A stretch of DNA of 38,691 nucleotides from DAIDKA01 sp035503515 (GCA_035503515.1 DATJTJ010000138.1:1-38691); one strand, 5' to 3'. Positions 1 to 6,695 are shown, counted from the first letter of the stretch. Program-made: numbers and translations. The notes: generated by a model from the letters alone, not told the origin.

Positions 1-153
1 TTTCTGCTCGAGCGCCTCACACGCCCCAATATCGACGCCGGGAATATTTGCCGTGTCTTTTAGGCACTTCGCGAGCTGTGCTTGAGTGGCAGCGTCATCG
101 ATTCCTTCGGCATCGGCCTCATGGATTGGCCCGACGCTTCGTACTTCACTCAC
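1..153 (-). CDS. Partial gene, N-terminus only (51 codons), downstream of fluoride riboswitch A
   Basis: The frame is open from a GTG at 153-151 to the left edge of the window. The GTG is preceded by GGGAGG seven bases upstream, a good ribosome binding site; the nearby ATG runs into a stop after two codons, so GTG is the likely start. The visible protein is acidic and helical, ending in IPGVDIGACEALEQK. The gene lies about 165 bases downstream of a fluoride riboswitch on the same strand, so it is probably fluoride-induced. I do not recognise the family with confidence. The stretch resembles the helix just before the P-loop in dynamin-like GTPases (compare the gene at 4214), but the decisive part is outside the window. 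Confidence 0.6.
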   Translation of the reverse strand, partial: MSEVRSVGPIHEADAEGIDDAATQAQLAKCLKDTANIPGVDIGACEALEQK

Positions 154-311
154 CGCATGGCCTCCCGAGTGGCGGCGAACGGCAAGCGCGATTGACCCGG
201 GCGCATTGCCCGCCCGGATTAATTACATCGACATCGATGCGAAGGGTTCTGTGATGAGGCATTCATGCACCCCCACACGGCGGGTGCATCCCACCGTGTG
301 CGCCAAGACAG

Positions 312-366
312 CAACACGGTAGGAGTCATCAGCTTACGGCGGTTCGCGGGGGACTCCATCCCCGAT
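312..366 (-). promoter_or_regulatory. Fluoride riboswitch A (crcB motif), minus strand
   Basis: Read on the minus strand, the core runs from GGGGATGGAGTCCCCC (from 363) through GAACCGCC to GCTGATGACTCCTACC (to 318). GGAGT pairs with ACTCC and GGGG with CCCC, the layout of the fluoride-sensing crcB aptamer. Downstream on the same strand, bases 300-274 form a hairpin with 7-bp arms CACACGG/CCGTGTG. The aptamer's 3' flank ACCGTGT (320-314) can alternatively pair with ACACGGT (299-293), giving two exclusive structures and hence a plausible expression platform. Fluoride riboswitches switch genes on when fluoride binds. The target is the gene cut by the left edge. Confidence 0.92.
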
Positions 367-382
367 CGCAAAACGTTCAATG

Positions 383-411
383 AGGCTAGCGACTCCCACG
401 TCGCCCGTCAA
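383..411 (-). promoter_or_regulatory. Sigma70-type promoter of riboswitch cassette A
   Basis: On the minus strand TTGACG (411-406) and TAGCCT (388-383) are separated by exactly 17 bases. The aptamer begins about 20 bases after the -10 element. The same two hexamers with the same spacing occur before all five riboswitches, which supports the call. Confidence 0.8.
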
Positions 412-454
412 ATTCCCCCGATTCGCAGCGACCTGGTCGGTGCAGGGGCGGCCG

Positions 455-483
455 TTGACGCGGACCCGGAGCTCCATTAGCCT
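455..483 (+). promoter_or_regulatory. Sigma70-type promoter of riboswitch cassette B
   Basis: TTGACG (455-460), 17 bases, TAGCCT (478-483), then the aptamer at 494. It is divergent from the cassette A promoter, with 43 bases between the two -35 elements, so both could share regulatory DNA. Confidence 0.8.
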
Positions 484-490
484 CTTCCTT

Positions 491-546
491 TCAGGGGATG
501 GAGTCCCCCTTATAACTGCTTCGAAGCTAATGACTCCTACCGTGCG
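491..546 (+). promoter_or_regulatory. Fluoride riboswitch B (crcB motif)
   Basis: The core runs from GGGGATGGAGTCCCCC (494) to AGCTAATGACTCCTACC (ending 541). The internal helix is short, around TGCTTCGAAGCT, and the usual AACCGC is AACTGC here, so this is the most divergent of the five copies. Bases 557-579 form a 9-bp hairpin (GCGCGGTGG with CCGCCGCGC, one wobble pair). The aptamer's 3' flank ACCGTGCG (539-546) can instead pair with TGCGCGGT (556-563). It leads, after about 220 bases, to the EPSP synthase fragment at 761. Confidence 0.88.
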
Positions 547-659
547 TCTCATGGGTGCGCGGTGGGTTGTCCGCCGCGCGACGGGTGTCTTATGCGTCGA
601 TTCGCGGCAAGCCATTCTCCCGCAGCCAGCATGTTCGTAGCGCGGTCAGCGCGCACGCC

Positions 660-701
660 GTACCCCGCAATCTCGAATCGCGGCTTCGAGTCCAGGGGTA
701 C
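660..701 (+). promoter_or_regulatory. Long leader hairpin between riboswitch B and the EPSP synthase fragment
   Basis: GTACCCC (660-666) pairs perfectly with GGGGTAC (695-701). Inside, CTCGAA (672-677) pairs with TTCGAG (685-690) around a 7-base loop. This makes 7 bp, an internal loop, then 6 bp. No T-tract follows, so it is not an intrinsic terminator. Its role is unknown; it may be a leader structure or may come from an older sequence now within the leader. The rest of 547-760 holds the platform hairpin and no gene I can support. Confidence 0.5.
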
Positions 702-760
702 CACCCGTATGCCCAAGGCAATCACGCGACCGACGGCAATTGACAGGGAGAAAGGCCGGC

Positions 761-937
761 ATGCGTCTACTTGTCTATCCTGTCGAATACCCGCTCGCAC
801 ATGAGATCCTTATCCCCAATTCGAAGTCTCACGCCCACCGCGCATTGATACTCGCGTCCCTGGCTCGGGGCAGAAGCCGAATCGTGGGACTGACCCACGC
901 GAAGCACGTCGCCGCGGCGATTGATTCGCTCGTTTGA
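761..937 (+). CDS. N-terminal fragment of EPSP synthase (AroA-like), 58 codons
   Basis: The ATG at 761 follows a purine-rich site (AGGGAGAAAGG). The protein matches the first ~55 residues of EPSP synthase: the substrate-binding signature IPNSKSHAHRALILASLA corresponds to the usual P-x-S/D-K-S-x-x-x-R-A-L block, followed by GRSRIVGL and the D/K-V-x-x-x-I-D-S-L helix. A full enzyme is about 430 residues; here a TGA ends the frame at residue 58, and I see no continuation in other frames before the next promoter at 993. EPSP synthase uses phosphoenolpyruvate, the product of fluoride-sensitive enolase. It is most likely a decayed remnant that kept its fluoride-responsive promoter, though a short expressed peptide cannot be excluded. 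The gap 938-1030 holds only the next cassette's promoter. Confidence 0.7.
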   Translation: MRLLVYPVEYPLAHEILIPNSKSHAHRALILASLARGRSRIVGLTHAKHVAAAIDSLV

Positions 938-992
938 CTTTGGCTGATGCCTGCGAGGCGTGGGTTCCTACCGGTGGCTGAGAAAGCCAGCG

Positions 993-1021
993 TTGACGCC
1001 GGTGGACGGCTCCCGTAGCCT
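993..1021 (+). promoter_or_regulatory. Sigma70-type promoter of riboswitch cassette C
   Basis: TTGACG (993-998), 17 bases, TAGCCT (1016-1021), then the aptamer at 1031. Hexamers and spacing match cassettes A and B exactly. Confidence 0.82.
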
Positions 1022-1027
1022 ATTTTT

Positions 1028-1084
1028 GCCGGGGATGGAGTCCCCCCCGAACCGCCTAATAAGCTGATGACTCCTACCGAACGT
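1028..1084 (+). promoter_or_regulatory. Fluoride riboswitch C (crcB motif)
   Basis: The core runs from GGGGATGGAGTCCCCC (1031) through GAACCGCC to AGCTGATGACTCCTACC (1078). Bases 1095-1122 form a hairpin with arms CGCGCG/CGCGCG extended by GGG-CCC. The 3' flank ACCG (1076-1079) can pair with CGGT (1099-1102), extended by ACG/CGT-type pairs across a 2x2 internal loop. The hairpin ends three bases before GGTGATC (1125-1131), which is complementary to the 16S rRNA 3' end and serves the start at 1135. This suggests control of ribosome access. Confidence 0.93.
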
Positions 1085-1134
1085 TTTTCTATGACGCGCG
1101 GTGGGGTGACACCCGTCGCGCGACGGTGATCAGT

Positions 1135-1755
1135 ATGACCAGAATCCTTCTCGTACGGCATGGCCATGTCGAAGGCATCATGCCGGAACGATTCCGCGGA
1201 CGGCGTGATGTCGTCTTATCCGACGACGGGCTTCGGCAGGCGCGCGCCGTCGCGCAGTACATCGAGGCCAATTGGCATCCTTCTGCGGTCTACACAAGTC
1301 CTCTTCAGCGCTGCATCCAAACGGGGCAGGAGATCGCCAAACGCGGCGCATTGCCTTTCGAGATTCTGGAGGAGCTGAACGATCTGGATTATGGCGAATG
1401 GCAGTGGCACACGCACGAGGAGATTGCCACTCACTCACCGAAGGAGTTTCAACTCTGGAAGAGAGCGCCTCAAAACATGCGCTTTCCAATGGGGGAGTCG
1501 CTGCAGGATTTGGCGGCTCGAGTTGCGGAGGCACTTCGTAGGGTATCGGAACGAAGCGCCGACAAAACCGTTGTTCTCGTAGGCCATGACAGCGGTAACC
1601 GCGTGCTTCTACTTCACCTTCTGGATCTGCCGTTGTCGGCGTATTGGCGCTTCGCGCAGCATCCTTGCGGCCTGAGTGAAATCGAAATTACAGAGCAGGG
1701 CGTTCGCGTTGTACGCCTCAATGAGACGCAACATCTGATTGCGGACCCACCATGA
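1135..1755 (+). CDS. Histidine phosphatase family protein (phosphoglycerate mutase superfamily)
   Basis: This is a 206-residue cytoplasmic protein of the branch-1 histidine phosphatase superfamily. The phosphohistidine motif is LLVRHG (His9), with SPLQR around Arg59, an acidic ELNDLDYGEW block (residues 80-89) and the second catalytic histidine in VLVGHDSGNR (His151). It lacks the FTGW and LNER-type features of glycolytic mutases, so a phosphatase acting on a small phosphate ester is likelier than a true mutase. ATG 1135 is chosen because GGTGATC just upstream fits the 16S 3' end; GTG 1126 is an in-frame alternative. It is the first gene after fluoride riboswitch C and overlaps the next gene by four bases (ATGA), so they are co-translated. 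Confidence 0.88.
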   Translation: MTRILLVRHGHVEGIMPERFRGRRDVVLSDDGLRQARAVAQYIEANWHPSAVYTSPLQRCIQTGQEIAKRGALPFEILEELNDLDYGEWQWHTHEEIATHSPKEFQLWKRAPQNMRFPMGESLQDLAARVAEALRRVSERSADKTVVLVGHDSGNRVLLLHLLDLPLSAYWRFAQHPCGLSEIEITEQGVRVVRLNETQHLIADPP

Positions 1756-2603
1756 ATGCCTATCGACGACCCCAGAAGGATTCGGTGACTCCGGGAGGCG
1801 GGGACGAGCTTTGCGTAGAGCTCAACAATGTGCACTACAGCGTCGGCGGGCGAGCAATCCTTTCCGACCTCAGTTTAGCGGTTCCCCGCGGAGCGATCAT
1901 ATCGATAATGGGCCCCAGCGGTACGGGCAAGACGACCCTTCTCCAGCTCATTACCGGTCAGTTGAGGCCTCATGCCGGACACATACTCGTTGAAGGCGAG
2001 GACATTACGAAACTCCCAGTAGCCCGGCTAGAGCGATTGCGATTGCGCATGGGGATGCTCTTCCAGCAGTCCGCGCTCTTTAGCGACCTTGATGTCTTCG
2101 AGAATGTCGCTTTCTCGCTGAGGGAACATACGGATTTACCCGAGTCGCTGATCCGCCTCGTGGTCCTCACAAAACTTCAATCGGTCGGACTGCGCGGAGC
2201 CGCACAGCTGATGCCTTCTGAGCTTTCCGGAGGCATGGCGCGCCGCGTTGCCTTGGCGCGAGCCATGGTGATGGATCCCTCGATGCTCTTTTGCGATGAA
2301 CCATTTACGGGATTGGACCCTATAGCCACCGGTGTGATCGTTCGACTGCTACGCACCATGAACGAAATGTTGGGGATCACCGTAGTCGTTGTCTCCCACG
2401 ACGTTCCTGAAGTGGAGGCACTTGCACATTTGAATTTCATTCTGGTGGACGGCAAGGTCGCTGCCTCGGGAAAGCCGAGGGAACTTCAGAGCAGTCCATC
2501 GCCCGTCGTGCGCCAGTTCATGAGCGGCTCGGCTGACGGCCCGATCTCATTTCACTATCCGGCCGCGGACATCTGTGAGCAACTGCTCCGGAGTCCGCGC
2601 TAA
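1752..2603 (+). CDS. ABC transporter ATP-binding protein, MlaF-like
   Basis: This 283-residue ATPase has Walker A GPSGTGKT (54-61), a Q-loop glutamine near 105, the signature LSGGM (158-162), Walker B MLFCDEP (178-184) and the H-loop SHD (His216). The C-terminal tail (VRQFMSGSADGPISFHYPA) is typical of MlaF, the ATPase of the phospholipid transport system that maintains outer-membrane lipid asymmetry. No MlaE permease, MlaD or MlaB partner is adjacent, so it either works with a permease encoded elsewhere or has a different role. It overlaps the histidine phosphatase by ATGA and lies in the fluoride riboswitch C operon. Function beyond ATPase is inferred. Confidence 0.9.
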   Translation: MNAYRRPQKDSVTPGGGDELCVELNNVHYSVGGRAILSDLSLAVPRGAIISIMGPSGTGKTTLLQLITGQLRPHAGHILVEGEDITKLPVARLERLRLRMGMLFQQSALFSDLDVFENVAFSLREHTDLPESLIRLVVLTKLQSVGLRGAAQLMPSELSGGMARRVALARAMVMDPSMLFCDEPFTGLDPIATGVIVRLLRTMNEMLGITVVVVSHDVPEVEALAHLNFILVDGKVAASGKPRELQSSPSPVVRQFMSGSADGPISFHYPAADICEQLLRSPR

Positions 2604-2651
2604 GTACCTGCTCTGATTCCATTTTACGCAATTTTATCCATGGAGGTCATG

Positions 2652-2867
2652 ATGACTGAGGTTCAGAAACTCACCGAACTGCGGCACAAGTTAATTGCGC
2701 GTCGGCGCGCTCTCGTCGACAGTTTTCAGAAGGTCGCAGGTCAACAATTGAGCGGAGAGTCGATCGTTGAAATTCAAAGCGCCATCGAGGCGGTAGACCG
2801 CGCCATCGTCGATGAAAGAGAGGGCGACTCCACGGCAGCCGAGACGCCGCGGCGTATATCCCCATAA
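2652..2867 (+). CDS. Small helical protein of unknown function, 71 residues
   Basis: ATG 2652 has a strong ribosome binding site (GGAGG at 2642-2646, five bases away); ATG 2649 would be too close. The protein is charged and predicted to be mostly helical (VQKLTELRHKLIARRR..., EIQSAIEAVDRAI), with a disordered acidic/Ser-Thr tail and no cysteines or membrane segment. It looks like a short coiled-coil or histone-like protein, but I do not recognise a family. It follows the MlaF-like gene by 48 bases with no visible terminator, so it is probably the third gene of the riboswitch C operon. It ends five bases before the stop of the convergent MFS gene. Confidence 0.65.
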   Translation: MTEVQKLTELRHKLIARRRALVDSFQKVAGQQLSGESIVEIQSAIEAVDRAIVDEREGDSTAAETPRRISP

Positions 2868-2871
2868 TCTG

Positions 2872-4072
2872 CTATGTGACTGTGCGACGCTTCACATATG
2901 CAAACAGCGGCACTGCCGCCAACTGGGTGATGACGCAAAACGCGACAGTCGCTGGAACGGATCTGTCATACAAGATGCCGATGAGGGCGCTACCCAGGAA
3001 CCATGCGATACCGTAGGCAGCCGTGAAAAGACCAAATGCGGAAGCGCGTCGCTGCATGGGAACCATGGGCGAGACGGCCGCGGGGATGATCGACTCGTGC
3101 ACGCCCATCCCCAAGCCCCATACCGCGGCTCCGAACAGCGCGACCCAAAAGCCGCCAAAAAAAGACCAATGGGGCGAACAATGCTGCCAGGAGCGTCACT
3201 GCGATGAGGACACGAAATCCGTAGCGGTCAAACAGGCGACCAAAGAGCAGAGAGCCTGCGCCACTGACGGCCATGGCGACCGAATAGAATATTGCGATCC
3301 ACTGTTCGGTGACAATGTGAGTGCGGGTAAAATGGTAGGCGATCAAGGGATAGTCCGCAAAGCCGGCAGCAACCAGCGCCGCGCCCACGAGATAGATCCA
3401 GTAGGTGCTCGGCATGGTAGTACCCGGCGCACCGGATACGGCGATCTCCAGGTCTTGGGGTCTCGGGTAAAGCAAGCGCGCGAGCAATACGAGACTGAGA
3501 TTGATCGCGGCTGGCAATACCAGGACGGCAAAAGCTTCGCGATAGTGCCCGCCGTGGGCCAACACGGCGGCTACAACGAGAGGGCCAAAGAGCGCGCCGA
3601 ACTGATCAAGCGCTTCGTGCAGACCAAATACCCACCCATAGCCGCCCACCTGCTTACCGGCATGTGCGAGCATTGCATCGCGTGGTGGGTTTCGTGTCGC
3701 CTTGCCAACGCGCTCAAGAACAATCAAAGCGGCGGCGGCGAGCCAAGTGTGGGTGAGCGCAAGGGCGGGGACGGAGGCCATTTGCACTGCGTACCCGAAG
3801 ATCATGATCGGCCAAAATCGACCTGTTGCATCGGCCCATCGTCCCGAAACGAGACGCAGATCGTATCCAAGCAGTTCGCCGAACCCGACTACGATCCCAA
3901 TGATCGTCGCGGTCGCACCCAGGGTAGCCAAATAGGGGGCCGAGGACGCTTCGGGCACCCTCATAGGCGAAGTCCGCAAAGAAGCTCAGGATGCCATGAG
4001 TACTACGAATCGGAATGCGCTCCTACGAAGAGAAGAGGCTGACCCATCGGAGGGCGCAGGAGTTTGGTTCAT
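2872..4072 (-). pseudogene. Frameshifted MFS transporter
   Basis: Read from an ATG at 4072, the minus strand encodes a 12-segment major facilitator protein of about 400 residues in three pieces. Frame 1 opens with ...RRSAFRFVVLM and stops at 3986. The expected SFFADFAYEGARSVLGP follows in another frame, then YLATLGATATIIG returns to the first. The indels sit at homopolymers: a missing G near 3993, an extra C in CCCCC near 3935 and an extra T in the run of seven near 3160. After the last, the correct text is GGFWVALFGAAVWGLGMGVHESI, running to the stop at 2872. The family exports small molecules by proton exchange; the substrate is unknown. It is either a decaying gene or three sequencing errors; flanking genes are intact. 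No good ribosome binding site is visible. Confidence 0.75.
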
Positions 4073-4213
4073 GAGTGCATTGTGTGGAATAGCCATGATA
4101 CGAAGACGACTGGCGCATTCATTGTGATCGCGGATGTTGAGCTTGTGCCGGCATTGTAAGTGAAGATGGGTCGTAGACATGGAGCGAAGATGAGCTGAAC
4201 GGAGATGGCAGTC

Positions 4214-5821
4214 ATGGATCTGGGAAGCTACCAAGCTGCGAAGTTTGAACTGGCAGAAGTGTTGCGCGCGCTCGTGGCGTTGGCGCCGAAGGACTGCAGT
4301 GCCATCAATCAGGATGCGCCGGACCTATTTGCCCGTCTTTCCGAAGATCGTTTCAATCTGCTGGTGGTCGGTCGGTTCAGTCGCGGGAAAACATCTTTGA
4401 TGAATGCCATATTGGGTATGGATAGACTGCCCACAGGGCTCCTACCCCTCACCTCCGTGATTACGAGCGTCGCATACGGGAGCAAGGAGGGTGTCTGTAT
4501 CCTGCCGCAGGCAGAAGGCACGGGATTCGAGGTTCCATTGGAGGCCCTGCCCGAGTACGTGACTGAGCGCGGAAATCCCGGAAATTCCCGCCGGGTCCGC
4601 ATGGCTCAGATCGCTCTGCCGGCGGAGATCCTGCGGCTTGGATTCTACTTCGTTGACACGCCGGGGCTCGGCTCGGCAATCGCCGAGAATACGAGGACCA
4701 CGCGAACATTTCTGCCCGAGGCGGACGCAGTCATGTTGGTCTCCAGTTACGAGGCACCGTTGAGCGATGAAGAGCAGCAGATCGTGAGGCTGCTGGACGG
4801 CTCACACCGTCAGCTTTTTTTCGTACTCAACAAGCATGACACAGTGACGTTGGACGAGCGGCGCACGGTGGCGGAGTTTGTCCAACGGCGCTTGGTGCAG
4901 ATCTGGTCAGGGAAGGTCCCAAGGATATTTTCGATATCGGCGCGTGATGGTCTTAGGGCGAAGCTTGCAGGCCAAGCGGAGGCTCTTCAAGCGAGTGGAT
5001 TGCCGGCTTTGGAGAAGGAACTGATACGCTTTCTGATGGAGGATAAAGGCAGGGCATTCATTGAAGGGATGGCAGAGCGCATTTTGGCACTCACCATCGC
5101 TTGTCCTGTATCACCCCAAGAGCTCTTACCCCTTCGTGCGCGGCTTTCGGTGCTGCGAGGCAAAGCGTTTGCATCGGCACTGCAGCCACGGGGGGTCGGC
5201 CCTGGCACCCCTGCAGTCGATCTTCCCCGTGAAGCGGTGCGAATGGATACGTGCGTCCTGTGTACTCGAATAAGCGATGCACTTTTCGAGTTCCTTTGCC
5301 AGTATCAACATGACTTGGCGACACATGCCGATGCGGCGGTGCGGCTTGCTGCATCAGGAGGGTTATGTGCCCAGCACCTGCGACTGTACGTGTCGATGGC
5401 GGCCGATCGCGATATTTGTGTGGCGCTGACTCCACTCCTGAGGCACGTGACGCAAGCGCTGCAAAGCGGATCAAGCGAGGCATTGATAGCGACCCGTCCC
5501 ACCTGCAGCCTATGTGAGCTCCAAGCGAGCTTGGAAGCTGTCGAGTTTGATGCATGGAAGCGCTTTCCGGCGCAGTCCGCGCCCCTCATCTGTTTGCCGC
5601 ACCTGCGAAAGCTGGCGGCGCGCGTAGGAAAGGATGACTCAACCGAAGTGAGGATTCGAAGGCATGCCGCTGCCGTGGAACGTCTCGTGGAGGATATGCA
5701 GCGGTACGTGCTCAAACGGGATGGGTTTCGTCGGGCCCTGACTTCCGAGGAGGAGACAGATGCGGCCAAGCGGGCGGTAGCGTTTGTTGCGGGGCTTCGT
5801 ACCGTCTTGGATGACTGCTAA
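4214..5821 (+). CDS. Dynamin-like GTPase with C-terminal duplicated Cys/His domain
   Basis: This protein has about 535 residues. The GTPase domain shows the P-loop GRFSRGKTS (about 53-61), switch threonines in PLTSVIT, DTPGLGS (148-154) and the base-specificity motif NKHD (206-209), as in bacterial dynamin-like proteins that act on membranes. The C-terminal half is unusual: two CxxC...CxxH units (C347-C350 with C385-H388; C431-C434 with C460-H463) suggest one or two metal sites resembling DUF6062-type domains. No transmembrane paddle is obvious. The start is ATG 4214 with GGAG nine bases upstream; ATG 4205 is an in-frame alternative but touches that site. It is divergent from the MFS pseudogene, and no fluoride riboswitch precedes it directly. 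Bases 4073-4213 hold no promoter I can defend. Confidence 0.85.
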   Translation: MDLGSYQAAKFELAEVLRALVALAPKDCSAINQDAPDLFARLSEDRFNLLVVGRFSRGKTSLMNAILGMDRLPTGLLPLTSVITSVAYGSKEGVCILPQAEGTGFEVPLEALPEYVTERGNPGNSRRVRMAQIALPAEILRLGFYFVDTPGLGSAIAENTRTTRTFLPEADAVMLVSSYEAPLSDEEQQIVRLLDGSHRQLFFVLNKHDTVTLDERRTVAEFVQRRLVQIWSGKVPRIFSISARDGLRAKLAGQAEALQASGLPALEKELIRFLMEDKGRAFIEGMAERILALTIACPVSPQELLPLRARLSVLRGKAFASALQPRGVGPGTPAVDLPREAVRMDTCVLCTRISDALFEFLCQYQHDLATHADAAVRLAASGGLCAQHLRLYVSMAADRDICVALTPLLRHVTQALQSGSSEALIATRPTCSLCELQASLEAVEFDAWKRFPAQSAPLICLPHLRKLAARVGKDDSTEVRIRRHAAAVERLVEDMQRYVLKRDGFRRALTSEEETDAAKRAVAFVAGLRTVLDDC

Positions 5822-5864
5822 CTGCTCCGGCCCGCTGTGACATATCGCTGCTCAGCGGCGAACG

Positions 5865-5893
5865 TTGACGGTCGATACGTTTTTCCATAGGCT
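5865..5893 (+). promoter_or_regulatory. Sigma70-type promoter of riboswitch cassette D
   Basis: TTGACG (5865-5870), 17 bases, TAGGCT (5888-5893), then the aptamer from 5908. Only one base of the -10 differs from cassettes A-C. Confidence 0.8.
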
Positions 5894-5904
5894 GCAGGCT
5901 CTTC

Positions 5905-5960
5905 GACAGGGATGGAGTCCCCCTCGAATCGCCTGAAGCGCTGATGACTCCTACCGTGCG
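5905..5960 (+). promoter_or_regulatory. Fluoride riboswitch D (crcB motif)
   Basis: The core runs from AGGGATGGAGTCCCCCT (5908) through GAATCGCC to CGCTGATGACTCCTACC (5955). The platform differs from the other four. A perfect 8-bp hairpin, CAGACCCC (5992-5999) with GGGGTCTG (6007-6014), ends two bases before the ATG at 6017 and contains the only G-rich ribosome-binding sequence, GGGGT. Upstream GGTGGGG (5974-5980) could pair with the C-run instead, and ACCG (5953-5956) can pair with CGGT (5973-5976) around a small GAGT/ACTC hairpin. This points to translational control. Confidence 0.9.
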
Positions 5961-6016
5961 TGAGTATTACTCCGGTGGGGATGTGCCGGCACAGACCCCC
6001 TGCGACGGGGTCTGCC

Positions 6017-6556
6017 ATGCGAGAGCGCGACAAACCGGGCCGCTTTCTTCATTCGGTAGATATCGATGGCCGGGGACGACAATTCATTCAATCCGTCCTG
6101 CTGGATAGCATTGAAGGCGCGATTCTGCGCAGCTCGTTGGCCAGAGCGTCCAAGGCATGCGCCATCGCTGAGGCAATTCGGTACTCAAGGGGCTATCACT
6201 GGGTCGGACTCGATGACGTTTCGTCCACTTACATCATTGCCGTCGGATGGTCAGGCCCGATCCCTCCTGCACGCCCAATAGTTTCGCGATCCAGAGGATT
6301 GCGGGGCAACGCAGTCAAGTCAGGGCAGTCTCAGGTGATCCAAGACGTGGCGCAACATCCTGGAGTAGCCACTACTCGCATCTCTTCCAGGGCAAAAGCG
6401 CTCTTTCCGGTGAGCGTTGAGGGCGTCGTTGCCGGCATCCTCGATGTCGAAAATGATCGGGTGAACTCCTTCACGGTGCTTGATGAGGAATTTCTTGCCG
6501 GTGCCGCGCAAATGTTGCGGCCTTTCTGGCGTGGTCTCGGCAGTAGTGAAGGGTAA
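6017..6556 (+). CDS. GAF-domain protein
   Basis: This 179-residue cytoplasmic protein is built around one GAF domain: YHWVGL (60-65), GLRGNAVKSGQSQVIQDV (94-111), HPGVATTRISSRAKALFPV (114-132), VVAGILDVEND (137-147), then DEEFLAGAAQML. This order resembles free methionine-R-sulfoxide reductase and small-ligand GAF sensors. The cysteines that reduce methionine sulfoxide in that enzyme are missing (only Cys48 is present), so it is unlikely to be that reductase. It may bind a small ligand or act as a signalling partner. ATG 6017 lies just after the riboswitch D hairpin; an upstream in-frame extension would run through the aptamer platform and is rejected. It is probably a single-gene unit. Confidence 0.8.
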   Translation: MRERDKPGRFLHSVDIDGRGRQFIQSVLLDSIEGAILRSSLARASKACAIAEAIRYSRGYHWVGLDDVSSTYIIAVGWSGPIPPARPIVSRSRGLRGNAVKSGQSQVIQDVAQHPGVATTRISSRAKALFPVSVEGVVAGILDVENDRVNSFTVLDEEFLAGAAQMLRPFWRGLGSSEG

Positions 6557-6651
6557 AGGGCACGAGAGTGCCAAGCCTAGGCAAATCAAAGAGCTTCGAA
6601 ATGGCCAGCTGCGGTGGACCTGTCTGTTCTGGAAAAGGAGCCGGTGGAACG

Positions 6652-6680
6652 TTGACAAATCATTGAGCTTTCCCTAGCCT
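6652..6680 (+). promoter_or_regulatory. Sigma70-type promoter of riboswitch cassette E
   Basis: TTGACA (6652-6657), 17 bases, TAGCCT (6675-6680), then the aptamer at 6699. With a consensus -35, it is likely the strongest of the five. Confidence 0.83.
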
Positions 6681-6695
6681 AAAACGTGCCAACGA

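Noticed and set aside
650..705. Possible tRNA, because of GGCTTCGAGTCC followed by a 7-bp pairing and ACCA-like bases
   Set aside because: There is no D-arm or anticodon arm in the short loop, and the T-loop-like bases are part of a continuous hairpin stem.
549..800. Minus-strand open frame of 83 codons opposite the riboswitch B leader
   Set aside because: It reads like protein in the middle, but it runs into the platform hairpin, has no ribosome binding site and matches no family I can name. It is mentioned only as a possible relic.
1135..1755. The first histidine phosphatase as a second glycolytic phosphoglycerate mutase
   Set aside because: It has the catalytic histidines but lacks the FTGW, LNERxYG and RRS mutase motifs that the gene at 12228 has.
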